Assembly (NCBI RefSeq): GCF_001688725.2
Contig: NZ_CP015401.2
Span: 4,596,001-4,660,000, forward strand
DNA length: 64,000 nucleotides
Direction of reading: 5' to 3'
Source: Bacteroides caecimuris
GTDB lineage: Bacteria > Bacteroidota > Bacteroidia > Bacteroidales > Bacteroidaceae
Part shown: piece by piece, positions 16,508-24,638 of the stretch
Position numbering within the stretch: the first letter of the stretch is position 1
Layout: each line of letters begins with the position of its first letter
Notes under the pieces: model-generated
What the model saw: only the letters and a program-made list of their open reading frames with translations
What the model was told of the DNA's origin: nothing
The model's database searches: none
Translations under genes and position numbers: made by a program

Positions 16508-19249
16508 ATGGAAAATAATTTTTATGCTGATGATTGCGGAGTGCTGATAGGGCTAGTCTCTGCTCCGCCGGCTTTGGGAGAAGACGATTTTTTCAAAATG
16601 GAAATAGAGGAAGAGCTATCCAGCCACTATAAAGCGGATAGAAGGAGGTATATGCTCAAAGGAGAGTTTGATGTTTCCAATATCCTTTACACTCCAATTG
16701 GTTATAAGTCATTCGGAGAGAATAGTTTAATGTTTTTTTCTCTCTTTGATGACTTCTCTTATCCTAACCGTGTATTTCACCCTTTTCATGGAAATCGTGA
16801 AGCTAAGGATCCTAAAAAGCAATATCAAAATTATGATTATCAACTGGTGGTGGGGCTTAATACTATGTTGAGAGAAGTAGGGTGGTCCGATTCGTTGGAA
16901 AAACAATCATTGGCTTCTGTTTTTAAGCCAAAGGAGCTTTTGCAGTATCCTTTTACCTGTGTGACACGCTTCAAAGTGAACGGATGCTTTTTGTGTGGCA
17001 ACGGACTGGATTTTACGGAACTAGTAAAGAAGAAAATTCACCTGCTTCATCGGACTGATGGGATGCATGTTGTTGTATTAAATGGTTTGGGCGGAGATGA
17101 ACTTATCTTGATAAATTTTGCAAATACGATTAGTAAACTTTCTGAGTTTGTATATAAATGTCGAAATTTGCAAATTAGGGATTTGAATTTGCCGGGATAT
17201 GGTGAGTGGTATGAGACTATATTAAAGCAGCGTGTGTCGGTTGAGAAAGATAAACGATATGTTTGGGAGGAGGCACACGTGTTTACTTCTGCATATTCTT
17301 TACCTGGATATGCGATAGGCTGTAATGAATCGACTTGTTATGATATGCAACAAGAGAAGTTTGATGTCTTGTTCTCATTTTCATGGGATATCAAGCCGGG
17401 GCATATAAAAAGTTTCTTGTCAAAATTTGGATTACTGCTCAAGGACTTAAATCTGCCGGATGGCGGCAATATATACCAGATGAGTAGTTCCGCATGGAGA
17501 TATTCGATTCATTTGAAGGAGCTTGGCGAATGTGGCGTTAACCTATTTGAAATAATGAATGCGTTGCGAAATTTTGACTTGGAGAGAAGTAATACACGCA
17601 AACTGCATACGTCTATATCTGTGAATGATACAACTGCCACCATCTTGGAAGAAGTATCAAAAGAGATAAAGATTGAAGATCATCCGAATAGTCGGGTTTT
17701 GGTTGAGGAATATTTTTATGATGGTGATTTCTTGAGAAACTTAAGACGTGGTTTGGATAAGTCTAAGATTTCCAAGGTGCTGAAAGAACGGATTATGAAG
17801 ATGTATCATAACTACAATGATTGTATCCAAGATCCGGTATTTTTTGTAAGTTTTATAGAGTTGAGACATTTCCTGGATTCGTTTAGTTCTGTCGTACTCA
17901 GTTATGCAAACCGTCTCACGAGCTATGCTTCGAAAGAAATGCACGAGTGGATGGATAATAGTGTGAGGGATTTTGAACATGCATACTTAAACCGTTTTCA
18001 TCAAAGTAGCAGAATGCGAACGCTCTCGGATTTTAATTTAGAGTGGAACGGTGGTATTCAGCAATTGATATCTTCGATGGACTTTACCTATAAAACCTTT
18101 ATGCATGTCTGTGGAATGGGGAAACTCAACAAGTTTATGTATGTATCAGGATATGAGAGGGTGCACGTGACGGATCACTCTTATCGGATTAATATGCAGC
18201 ATATCACTTATCCGGAGTTGTTTGTTTCCACCATTTGGAAGGAATTGTTTAATTTTCTACTGACAGAAGGTACGAAGAAAGATAAGAAAGACTCTGTGCC
18301 GCTGAAAGAACTGTGTTCTGATAATTTTGTTTATGGCCTGAAAAATCGTGTTTCGTTACATTATGGGTTTAATAAGGAAAATGCGGTATGCAAGACATTT
18401 CTGGATTTGATAGATAATGAATATATTGTGAGTGTCATTGCCGATACATTATCTTTCTATTATGGTTATAATCAGAATTATGATAATTTTTCATATTGGT
18501 ATTGGCGTCATTTAATGCAATCGTCATTATATCACGAACTTGACGGGAAATTGAATAAAGAACGTTTTATTATGTTTTTGGGACGTGTCTTGTTTATTTA
18601 TGTTTTATCGGGAAAGAATGGCGATGATTTACGTTTGAAGCCATTTGATTCCTGTTTGTCGGAGTATTGGATGTTGTATTTTGAGGATGTGTATTCTGTA
18701 GTACGGATATTAGATGAAATATTGGATAAAAAGGATTTTAAACGTACAATGATTGGGTTTTCCAATAAGTTGTTTTTCACTTCCTATCCGCAAATTGTGG
18801 AGTTTATGAATGAGAAGACGGGCGGAGATAAGCAGGTGGTTATGGCAAAGATGCCGGTCCTTGTAAAGGATATTCGTGAGAAATATGTTGAAAAATTCAT
18901 GGATGATTTCTCATCTAACAGGTTGCCGTTAGATAAATGTGAATTCCCCTGTAACTTTATAGGCTCTTTCCTGCCTTCGTTTTTGTGTTATTTGAAGGCT
19001 TTAAACGGGCAGGGGTGTAATACGGATGTTGCCCAAATGCTGCAGCGTGATGAAAATGGAAAACCGGATTTGGCGGCAGATGAGGCGGATTGTTATAGTA
19101 ATATTCTGGTGGATTCTTTTGGGGGTACTTTTTGCATTCATGGAGAGGTGCAGAGAAAGTATTTTGCAGCGCGTTCGGTGTTTTATATGACTATCTTCCA
19201 TTTTTGTGAGAAAAACATTATATCAACTATAAAAGTGGGAAAATCATGA
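16508..19249 (+). CDS. Unrecognised 913-aa protein paired with a phosphoesterase
   Basis: I do not recognise this family. It is a large, apparently soluble protein: no signal peptide and no convincing membrane segment. Residues 195-198 read GGDE within VVVLNGLGGDELILINFAN, which resembles the turn of palm or ferredoxin-like folds, but the surroundings do not support a diguanylate cyclase. A second strand-rich segment (FDVLFSFSWDIKPGHIKSFL) may be a related domain. The middle and C-terminal parts appear helical. Its stop overlaps the phosphoesterase start by four bases (ATGA), so the pair is translationally coupled. The gene lies 40 bases after the primase-helicase gene without its own promoter box. 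Base use is AT-richer than in the primase-helicase gene. Confidence 0.75.
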   Translation: MENNFYADDCGVLIGLVSAPPALGEDDFFKMEIEEELSSHYKADRRRYMLKGEFDVSNILYTPIGYKSFGENSLMFFSLFDDFSYPNRVFHPFHGNREAKDPKKQYQNYDYQLVVGLNTMLREVGWSDSLEKQSLASVFKPKELLQYPFTCVTRFKVNGCFLCGNGLDFTELVKKKIHLLHRTDGMHVVVLNGLGGDELILINFANTISKLSEFVYKCRNLQIRDLNLPGYGEWYETILKQRVSVEKDKRYVWEEAHVFTSAYSLPGYAIGCNESTCYDMQQEKFDVLFSFSWDIKPGHIKSFLSKFGLLLKDLNLPDGGNIYQMSSSAWRYSIHLKELGECGVNLFEIMNALRNFDLERSNTRKLHTSISVNDTTATILEEVSKEIKIEDHPNSRVLVEEYFYDGDFLRNLRRGLDKSKISKVLKERIMKMYHNYNDCIQDPVFFVSFIELRHFLDSFSSVVLSYANRLTSYASKEMHEWMDNSVRDFEHAYLNRFHQSSRMRTLSDFNLEWNGGIQQLISSMDFTYKTFMHVCGMGKLNKFMYVSGYERVHVTDHSYRINMQHITYPELFVSTIWKELFNFLLTEGTKKDKKDSVPLKELCSDNFVYGLKNRVSLHYGFNKENAVCKTFLDLIDNEYIVSVIADTLSFYYGYNQNYDNFSYWYWRHLMQSSLYHELDGKLNKERFIMFLGRVLFIYVLSGKNGDDLRLKPFDSCLSEYWMLYFEDVYSVVRILDEILDKKDFKRTMIGFSNKLFFTSYPQIVEFMNEKTGGDKQVVMAKMPVLVKDIREKYVEKFMDDFSSNRLPLDKCEFPCNFIGSFLPSFLCYLKALNGQGCNTDVAQMLQRDENGKPDLAADEADCYSNILVDSFGGTFCIHGEVQRKYFAARSVFYMTIFHFCEKNIISTIKVGKS

Positions 19250-20715
19250 TTATCTTAAGTATAGCGGATTTACATACTCCGGCTGTTTATAAGGAAACGG
19301 TAAAAGAATGTACGCAAAGTGTTGAACTTCAAAGTACGGTTCGGTATTTTAATCGGTTTATGTCCGAGTTGATGGCAAAGGAGCCCGAATGGATTCCCGA
19401 TTATTTATGTATTTGCGGAGATATTGCATCAAAAGCGAAAGGTGAGGAATATCAATTGGCTAAAGAGTTGATAAAACAGTTGGCCAAAACTTGCTGTTTG
19501 TCTGATGATTATATATTAATGGTTCCTGGGAATCATGATATGAATGTTTCCGGTATGCTTGAACAGAAAGAGCATGGTGGTTATAAACTGAAAGAAAAGG
19601 ATAAGGATGCCTATCTCAGTGCCATAAATAATTTATTAGAAACGAAAAGCAAGAAACGAAAAGAGGATGATGTGAAATATATTTCGTCCATTTTTGGGGC
19701 GTATTCTGATTTTAGAAAAGAATTTATTAATGAGTCTATTCCTTATTTTACGTTTCCGCCAGAGTATATTCCCCCTGCTGTAGCTTATACTTGTGGTTAC
19801 AAAGTTTTTGAGAAAAACAAGACGGTATTTGTGGAACTGAACAGCTCTTGGTTTGATTTGCCTAAACTCTCGGCTAGAAATGCTGTGCGTTTTGGGGATT
19901 TACACATTCAATGGTTGTATAATGAAATTAAAGAGATGAAGCAGCGTGGATATTATGTAGTGACGATGTTTCATCACTCTTTGAGGTATCTGGATTTAGC
20001 AGAATATCAGACTCGTGATCCGCAGTTTCCTGTGTATGATAATATTATTGATATGTCCGACTTATGCTTGTCGGGGCATGAGCATGGTTCTAAATCGAAG
20101 GAACCGGACATGTTAGGAAATACATGCCAGTATATATTGAATGGGGGATTTTACTCGCCGGACGCGCATAACAGGGTGATGGAATCATGTGCTTCATTGA
20201 TTAAAATAGATCCTTATAAAGAGCAGTTGACGATTCGTAGGTTTGCTAAAGGTACTGACGGGCAATGGCATGAAGGCCGGGAAGCGAAAACTTACTCTAC
20301 GCTTTCTCACTTAAAAAATGAAATCATACTTCCTTCGGCTGTTAGCCCCCAGTTGTCCAATATGCTTTTTTTCGATTCGACGGATAAGATAAAATTGTAC
20401 CAGCGGATTGTATTGAGGTATTTGGGAAGTGATTATAAAATTTTAGAGACGGAAAGGGCAGGTAAGTTTAAGCTGCAAAGTACGCTTGAAGACAATATTA
20501 TCCCATTGCGTTATGTTATTTTTCTTGAGATGGAACGAGCCATTCCAAATGATATTTTAAATCGTGAACCTAACGAGCAATTGATTGTTATATGTATGTG
20601 CAGGTATGAGAAGGAAACGGATAAACAGAACTATTTAAAACTGATGCGTGAATATAAGAAAGATGTCTTGAAGCAAAAAATGATATTCTTTTCTTTGTTA
20701 AGTGCTGATTTTTAG
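19246..20715 (+). CDS. Calcineurin-like metallophosphoesterase
   Basis: A 489-aa protein. All five metal-binding motifs are present: D8-x-H10 (SIADLH), G58-D59, G95-N-H-D98, H243/H244 (MFHHS) and G277-H-E-H280. That is an intact dinuclear metal site for cleaving phosphomono- or diesters. A long insert (residues about 105-190) lies between the third and fourth motifs. Residues about 330-489 form an extra C-terminal domain I cannot name. Substrate is unknown; nucleotides, nucleic acid and protein phosphates are all possible. The four-base overlap with the 913-aa gene argues that the two proteins act together, perhaps as a regulated effector or defence module (inference). Confidence 0.85.
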   Translation: MIILSIADLHTPAVYKETVKECTQSVELQSTVRYFNRFMSELMAKEPEWIPDYLCICGDIASKAKGEEYQLAKELIKQLAKTCCLSDDYILMVPGNHDMNVSGMLEQKEHGGYKLKEKDKDAYLSAINNLLETKSKKRKEDDVKYISSIFGAYSDFRKEFINESIPYFTFPPEYIPPAVAYTCGYKVFEKNKTVFVELNSSWFDLPKLSARNAVRFGDLHIQWLYNEIKEMKQRGYYVVTMFHHSLRYLDLAEYQTRDPQFPVYDNIIDMSDLCLSGHEHGSKSKEPDMLGNTCQYILNGGFYSPDAHNRVMESCASLIKIDPYKEQLTIRRFAKGTDGQWHEGREAKTYSTLSHLKNEIILPSAVSPQLSNMLFFDSTDKIKLYQRIVLRYLGSDYKILETERAGKFKLQSTLEDNIIPLRYVIFLEMERAIPNDILNREPNEQLIVICMCRYEKETDKQNYLKLMREYKKDVLKQKMIFFSLLSADF

Positions 20716-20724
20716 CCGTTTTGT

Positions 20725-20754
20725 TTTGCGTTAATGAATTTATTCATATCTTTG
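20725..20754 (+). promoter_or_regulatory. Promoter of the 68-aa gene
   Basis: TTTG (20725-20728), an 18-base spacer and TATCTTTG (20747-20754). Expected transcription start is about 20761, just before the ATG at 20770. This rules out the earlier in-frame ATG at 20734, which lies upstream of the -7 box. Confidence 0.6.
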
Positions 20755-20769
20755 CACCGTGTTTTCACA

Positions 20770-20976
20770 ATGAATATGCCTATGAAAGAAGAACTTGAAA
20801 AGGCTTTTGCCAAATTATTCCCGGACTACGAGGCTGGTCAGGAATATGCTTTTTCACATGATGAATTATCTTCTGCAGATTTTGAGCGTTATGAAGAAAT
20901 TGGAGAGGTAATAGAAGCTTCGCTTAATGATACTACTGTGGTGGAAATATCAAACAAGGTATATCATTTCTTGTAA
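20770..20976 (+). CDS. Small acidic protein of unknown function (68 aa)
   Basis: Reads MNMPMKEELEKAFAKLF and ends in NKVYHFL. The start at 20770 is chosen because a promoter box covers the earlier ATG. The protein is acidic, with no signal peptide or membrane segment; I do not recognise a family. It has its own promoter, and a strong terminator follows 22 bases after the stop, so it appears to be a single-gene unit separate from the phosphoesterase operon. Confidence 0.6.
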   Translation: MNMPMKEELEKAFAKLFPDYEAGQEYAFSHDELSSADFERYEEIGEVIEASLNDTTVVEISNKVYHFL

Positions 20977-20997
20977 TTTTATACTTACTCCATGTAA

Positions 20998-21050
20998 GTA
21001 AAAGCGGGGGGATGTATTCTTTATAGAAAATTACTTCTCCCCGCTTTTAC
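20998..21050 (+). terminator. Hairpin after the 68-aa gene
   Basis: GTAAAAGCGGGG (20998-21009) pairs perfectly with CCCCGCTTTTAC (21039-21050), a 12-base stem with a 29-base loop. There is no long T-run, so it may also act on the exporter gene downstream or be bidirectional. Confidence 0.6.
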
Positions 21051-21159
21051 TATAATTTTGGATTCTGGTGGTTATATGTTTTTCATTTCTTGAAACGTGC
21101 TTTTCAATAAATCGCGTTAATAATTAACTGAAACTACTATCTGTTAATCAGTTTTATTG

Positions 21160-21167
21160 TATCTTTG
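21160..21167 (+). promoter_or_regulatory. -7 box of the MsbA-like exporter gene
   Basis: TATCTTTG, 26 bases before the ATG at 21194. No good -33 TTTG was seen. Confidence 0.5.
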
Positions 21168-21193
21168 CGGTCTTAACTTTTTAATGGTAAATA

Positions 21194-23029
21194 ATGAAGG
21201 AATTTCTACAACTAATGCGACGTTTCGTGTCGCCTTATAAAAAGTATATCGGCTGGGCTATTTTGCTGAATATTTTGTCTGCTGTATTTAATGTGTTTTC
21301 GTTCACTTTCTTGATTCCGATTCTGAGTATTCTGTTTAAAACAGAAGGAGCGGATAAAGTATACCATTATATGGAATGGGGCAGTGGTGATTTAGCGGAG
21401 GTTGCCAAAAATAACTTCTATTATTACATATCTCAAATGATAGTGGATAATGGACCGACTGTAGCCCTTATCTTTTTGGGATTGTTCCTGATGATAATGA
21501 CATTATTCAAAACAGGTTGTTACTTCGCTTCTTCGGCAGTGATGATTCCGTTGCGTACGGGAGTTGTGCGGGATATCCGTATCATGGTGTATGCCAAGGT
21601 GATGCGTCTGCCGATGTCTTTCTTTTCGGAAGAGAGAAAGGGAGATATTATAGCTCGTATGAGTGGTGACGTGGGAGAGGTTGAAAACTCCATTACCAGT
21701 TCGTTGGACATGCTGATGAAGAGCCCGATTATGATTATCTTGTATTTCGCGACGTTGGTTGTGACCAGTTGGCAGTTGACTCTTTTTACTATCGTTGTAT
21801 TGCCGGGAATGGGTTGGCTGATGGGAGTAGTCGGAAGAAAACTGAAACGCCAGTCATTGGAGGCACAGTCAAAATGGAGTGATACGATGTCGCAACTGGA
21901 AGAGACATTGGGAGGGTTGCGCATTATCAAAGCTTTCATCGCGGAAGATAAAATGATTAACCGCTTCACCAAATGCAGTAACGAGCTTCGTGATGCAACC
22001 AACAGAGTTGCTATACGTCAGGCTATGGCACATCCGATGAGCGAGTTCTTGGGAACCATTCTGATTGTAGCCGTACTGTGGTTTGGGGGTACATTGATTT
22101 TGGGACAGAATGCAACTATCGATGCTCCTACATTCATTTTCTATATGGTGATTCTGTATAGTGTAATCAATCCGCTGAAAGACTTTGCTAAAGCGGGATA
22201 CAACATTCCGAAAGGTTTGGCTTCTATGGAACGCGTGGATAAAATCCTGAAAGCAGAAAATAAGATTAAGGAAATTCCGAATCCGAAACCGCTGAAAGGC
22301 TTGAACGATAGAATAGAATTTAAAGATATTTCTTTCAGCTATGATGGTAAGAGAGAGGTACTGAAACATGTAAATCTGACAGTTCCCAAAGGAAAAACGA
22401 TTGCACTGGTTGGACAGTCAGGTTCCGGTAAATCTACCTTAGTCGATTTGTTGCCACGTTACCACGATGTACAGGAAGGAGATATTACCATTGACGGAAC
22501 GAGCATCCGCGACGTGCGTATTGCCGATTTACGCAGTCTGATTGGTAATGTAAACCAGGAAGCTATTCTGTTCAATGATACATTCTTCAATAACATTGCT
22601 TTCGGTGTGGAGAATGCGACAATGGAACAAGTGATAGAAGCAGCGAAGATTGCCAATGCACATGATTTCATCATGGAGAAACCGGAAGGATATAATATGA
22701 ATATCGGCGACCGTGGTGGTAAATTGTCCGGTGGTCAGCGCCAGCGTATCAGTATCGCCCGTGCCATTTTGAAGAATCCTCCGATTCTGATTCTCGATGA
22801 GGCTACTTCTGCATTGGATACCGAATCAGAACGCCTCGTGCAGGAAGCGTTGGAACGTTTGATGAAAACACGTACGACGATTGCTATTGCCCACCGCCTT
22901 TCTACTATCAAGAATGCGGATGAAATCTGCGTCCTGTACGAAGGAGAGATTGTAGAACGTGGTAAGCATGAGGATCTTATAGAATTAAACGGCTATTACA
23001 AACGCCTGCATGATATGCAACAGCTGTAA
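21194..23029 (+). CDS. ABC exporter, MsbA-like (lipid A / lipid flippase type)
   Basis: A 611-aa half-transporter. The N-terminal 330 residues hold the membrane domain, with six likely helices (for example AILLNILSAVFNVFSFTFLI and LIFLGLFLMIMTLF). The ATPase domain has Walker A GQSGSGKST near residue 406, signature LSGGQRQR near 512, Walker B ILILDEATSALD, and the H-loop histidine in IAIAHRLST. The length and domain order are those of MsbA and related lipid exporters. A dimer in the inner membrane would flip lipid A-core or another lipid outward. Drug export is an alternative. It is transcribed alone and converges on the RNase H gene. Confidence 0.85.
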   Translation: MKEFLQLMRRFVSPYKKYIGWAILLNILSAVFNVFSFTFLIPILSILFKTEGADKVYHYMEWGSGDLAEVAKNNFYYYISQMIVDNGPTVALIFLGLFLMIMTLFKTGCYFASSAVMIPLRTGVVRDIRIMVYAKVMRLPMSFFSEERKGDIIARMSGDVGEVENSITSSLDMLMKSPIMIILYFATLVVTSWQLTLFTIVVLPGMGWLMGVVGRKLKRQSLEAQSKWSDTMSQLEETLGGLRIIKAFIAEDKMINRFTKCSNELRDATNRVAIRQAMAHPMSEFLGTILIVAVLWFGGTLILGQNATIDAPTFIFYMVILYSVINPLKDFAKAGYNIPKGLASMERVDKILKAENKIKEIPNPKPLKGLNDRIEFKDISFSYDGKREVLKHVNLTVPKGKTIALVGQSGSGKSTLVDLLPRYHDVQEGDITIDGTSIRDVRIADLRSLIGNVNQEAILFNDTFFNNIAFGVENATMEQVIEAAKIANAHDFIMEKPEGYNMNIGDRGGKLSGGQRQRISIARAILKNPPILILDEATSALDTESERLVQEALERLMKTRTTIAIAHRLSTIKNADEICVLYEGEIVERGKHEDLIELNGYYKRLHDMQQL

Positions 23030-23068
23030 TGCGGCAATTGTAATCTTATGATTGAAATGTATGTTCTT

Positions 23069-23704
23069 CTATTTTCTGCCGAAGTCGGCCGGAATTTCTC
23101 CCCATTCTTTCGTTTCCCATTTCAGGATGCGAGTGGTATACGTATTTCCCTGCAACCATTTTTCTGCCCGTTCGATCAATAAAAACAGTTCTTCCGTTTC
23201 CGGAGTGCGGGGGAGCTTGGTTTTGCACTTCTTTTGCCGTACCCAGCTGATTGCATTGGCGCTGTCGCTGTAAATAGGCATGTCGAAACCTTTGTTCTTC
23301 AACAACGCTAATCCGTGTACGATGGCTAGAAACTCGCCGATATTGTTCGTGCCTTTCATCGGGCCGAAATGAAAAATTTCCTGCCGGCTGGCAATGTGTA
23401 CTCCACGATACTCCATCGGTCCCGGATTGCCGCTGCAGGCTGCGTCGACTGCCAGGCTGTTGTCGATCACGCAAGAGGGTAAAGTATCTGACGAAGGTTT
23501 GGAACCTCCTGACTTAGACTTTGCATTTTTACCGATATAAGCATAAGGAGACATTGCCAACGCGCGTTCCGCTTCTTCGCGCGTATCGAATGATTTGTAT
23601 TTGGCAGCTTCGTATCCTTTTATTTGAAGCTGGCAGTCTGTCCAGGAAGTGTAAATCCCAGGTGTGACACCTTCCCATACGACATAAAATTTTTGTTTTG
23701 CCAT
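23069..23704 (-). CDS. rnhA: Ribonuclease H with N-terminal viroplasmin domain
   Basis: A 211-aa protein. Residues 1-50 (FYVVWEGVTPGIYTSWTDC) are the viroplasmin-type hybrid-binding domain seen in eukaryotic RNase H1. Residues about 80-211 form the RNase HI domain, with catalytic D87, E124 and D147 visible and KGTNNIGEFLAIVHGL as the helix carrying the glutamate. It degrades RNA in RNA-DNA hybrids. A serine- and lysine-rich linker (AKSKSGGSKPSS) joins the domains. A second RNase H, type HII, is encoded at 57378. The stop is 39 bases from the convergent exporter gene. Confidence 0.9.
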   Translation of the reverse strand: MAKQKFYVVWEGVTPGIYTSWTDCQLQIKGYEAAKYKSFDTREEAERALAMSPYAYIGKNAKSKSGGSKPSSDTLPSCVIDNSLAVDAACSGNPGPMEYRGVHIASRQEIFHFGPMKGTNNIGEFLAIVHGLALLKNKGFDMPIYSDSANAISWVRQKKCKTKLPRTPETEELFLLIERAEKWLQGNTYTTRILKWETKEWGEIPADFGRK

Positions 23705-23863
23705 TTTTCTGACGATAAATTTAAATAGTCAATGAATTGACGCTGCGAAGGTACAAATATATTCTCTAACTGAACAAGAAAGGTAGGGACTACTTATGGT
23801 AAAATAGAGAAATTCATAATTGATAACTAATAATTATCCGTTATCCATTATCTATTATCTATT

Positions 23864-23897
23864 AAATGACTAATTTTGTGAGCAAAATTAGTCATTT
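23864..23897 (+). promoter_or_regulatory. 34-base perfect palindrome touching the aroK start codon
   Basis: AAATGACTAATTTTG (23864-23878) and CAAAATTAGTCATTT (23883-23897) are perfect 15-base arms around TGAG, ending exactly at the base before the ATG. TAATTTTG in the left arm fits the -7 element. It could be an operator, a structure that blocks ribosome access, or overlapping opposed promoters. The rest of 23705-23863 is AT-rich with repeated TTATC and TCTATTA words. Confidence 0.6.
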
Positions 23898-24425
23898 ATG
23901 GTTCGTATTTTCCTTACCGGCTATATGGGTGCCGGAAAAACGACGCTGGGTAAAGCATTTGCCCGGCGGATGGATATATCGTTCATTGATCTGGACTGGT
24001 ATATCGAAGAGCGTTTTCACAAAACTGTTGGAGAATTATTCACTGAACGAGGCGAAACAGGATTCAGGGAACTGGAGCGGAATATGCTTCATGAAGTAGC
24101 CGAGTTTGAGAATGTGGTTATCTCGACGGGAGGTGGAACGCCTTGTTTTTTTGATAATATGGACTTTATGAACCAGACCGGAAAGACGGTTTTTCTTGAT
24201 GTGTATCCGGATGTGCTGTTCAGACGCTTGCGTGTGGCTAAACAGCAACGCCCTATTCTTCAGGGGAAAGAGGATGACGAACTGAAAGTGTTCATCGTTC
24301 AGGCGCTTGAGAAGCGTGCTCCTTTCTATCATCAGGCACAATATGTCTTTAATGCAGACGAATTGGAAGACCGTTGGCAGATTGAAACATCGGTACAACG
24401 CTTGCAACAACTTCTTGGATTATAA
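23898..24425 (+). CDS. aroK: Shikimate kinase
   Basis: A 175-aa P-loop kinase. GYMGAGKTT (residues 8-16) is the Walker A loop, DLDWYIE (D31, D33) binds magnesium and shikimate, and VISTGGGTPCF is the conserved glycine-rich shikimate site; RPIL in the lid region supports the assignment. It makes shikimate 3-phosphate in the chorismate pathway. The start follows a perfect palindrome directly. No other aro gene is nearby. Confidence 0.92.
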   Translation: MVRIFLTGYMGAGKTTLGKAFARRMDISFIDLDWYIEERFHKTVGELFTERGETGFRELERNMLHEVAEFENVVISTGGGTPCFFDNMDFMNQTGKTVFLDVYPDVLFRRLRVAKQQRPILQGKEDDELKVFIVQALEKRAPFYHQAQYVFNADELEDRWQIETSVQRLQQLLGL

Positions 24426-24550
24426 AAATAGGTACAAATTACGCGGATTTTACGGCTTCTCTAAATGTTTGTATGATAGAGAACTAGTGTAATCTGCATC
24501 ATCTGTGCCTGAATCGTATATCAGACTTTATCTTTTTTGATTCTCTTTTT

Positions 24551-24580
24551 TTTGTTCATTCGGTCAATATTTGTACCTTG
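24551..24580 (+). promoter_or_regulatory. Promoter of the Sel1/Hsp90-like operon
   Basis: TTTG (24551-24554), a 19-base spacer and TACCTTG (24574-24580, followed by C), close to the consensus. The leader to the ATG at 24639 is about 50 bases. Confidence 0.55.
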
Positions 24581-24638
24581 CACTCGTTATGAGATTTTTT
24601 ATTGACTAATAACACAAAATTAAGGTAAAGTCTATATC

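Noticed and set aside
17090..17101. Diguanylate cyclase (GGDEF) in the 913-aa protein
   Set aside because: Only GGDE is present; the other GGDEF-domain motifs and the inhibitory RxxD site were not found, so no cyclase activity is claimed.
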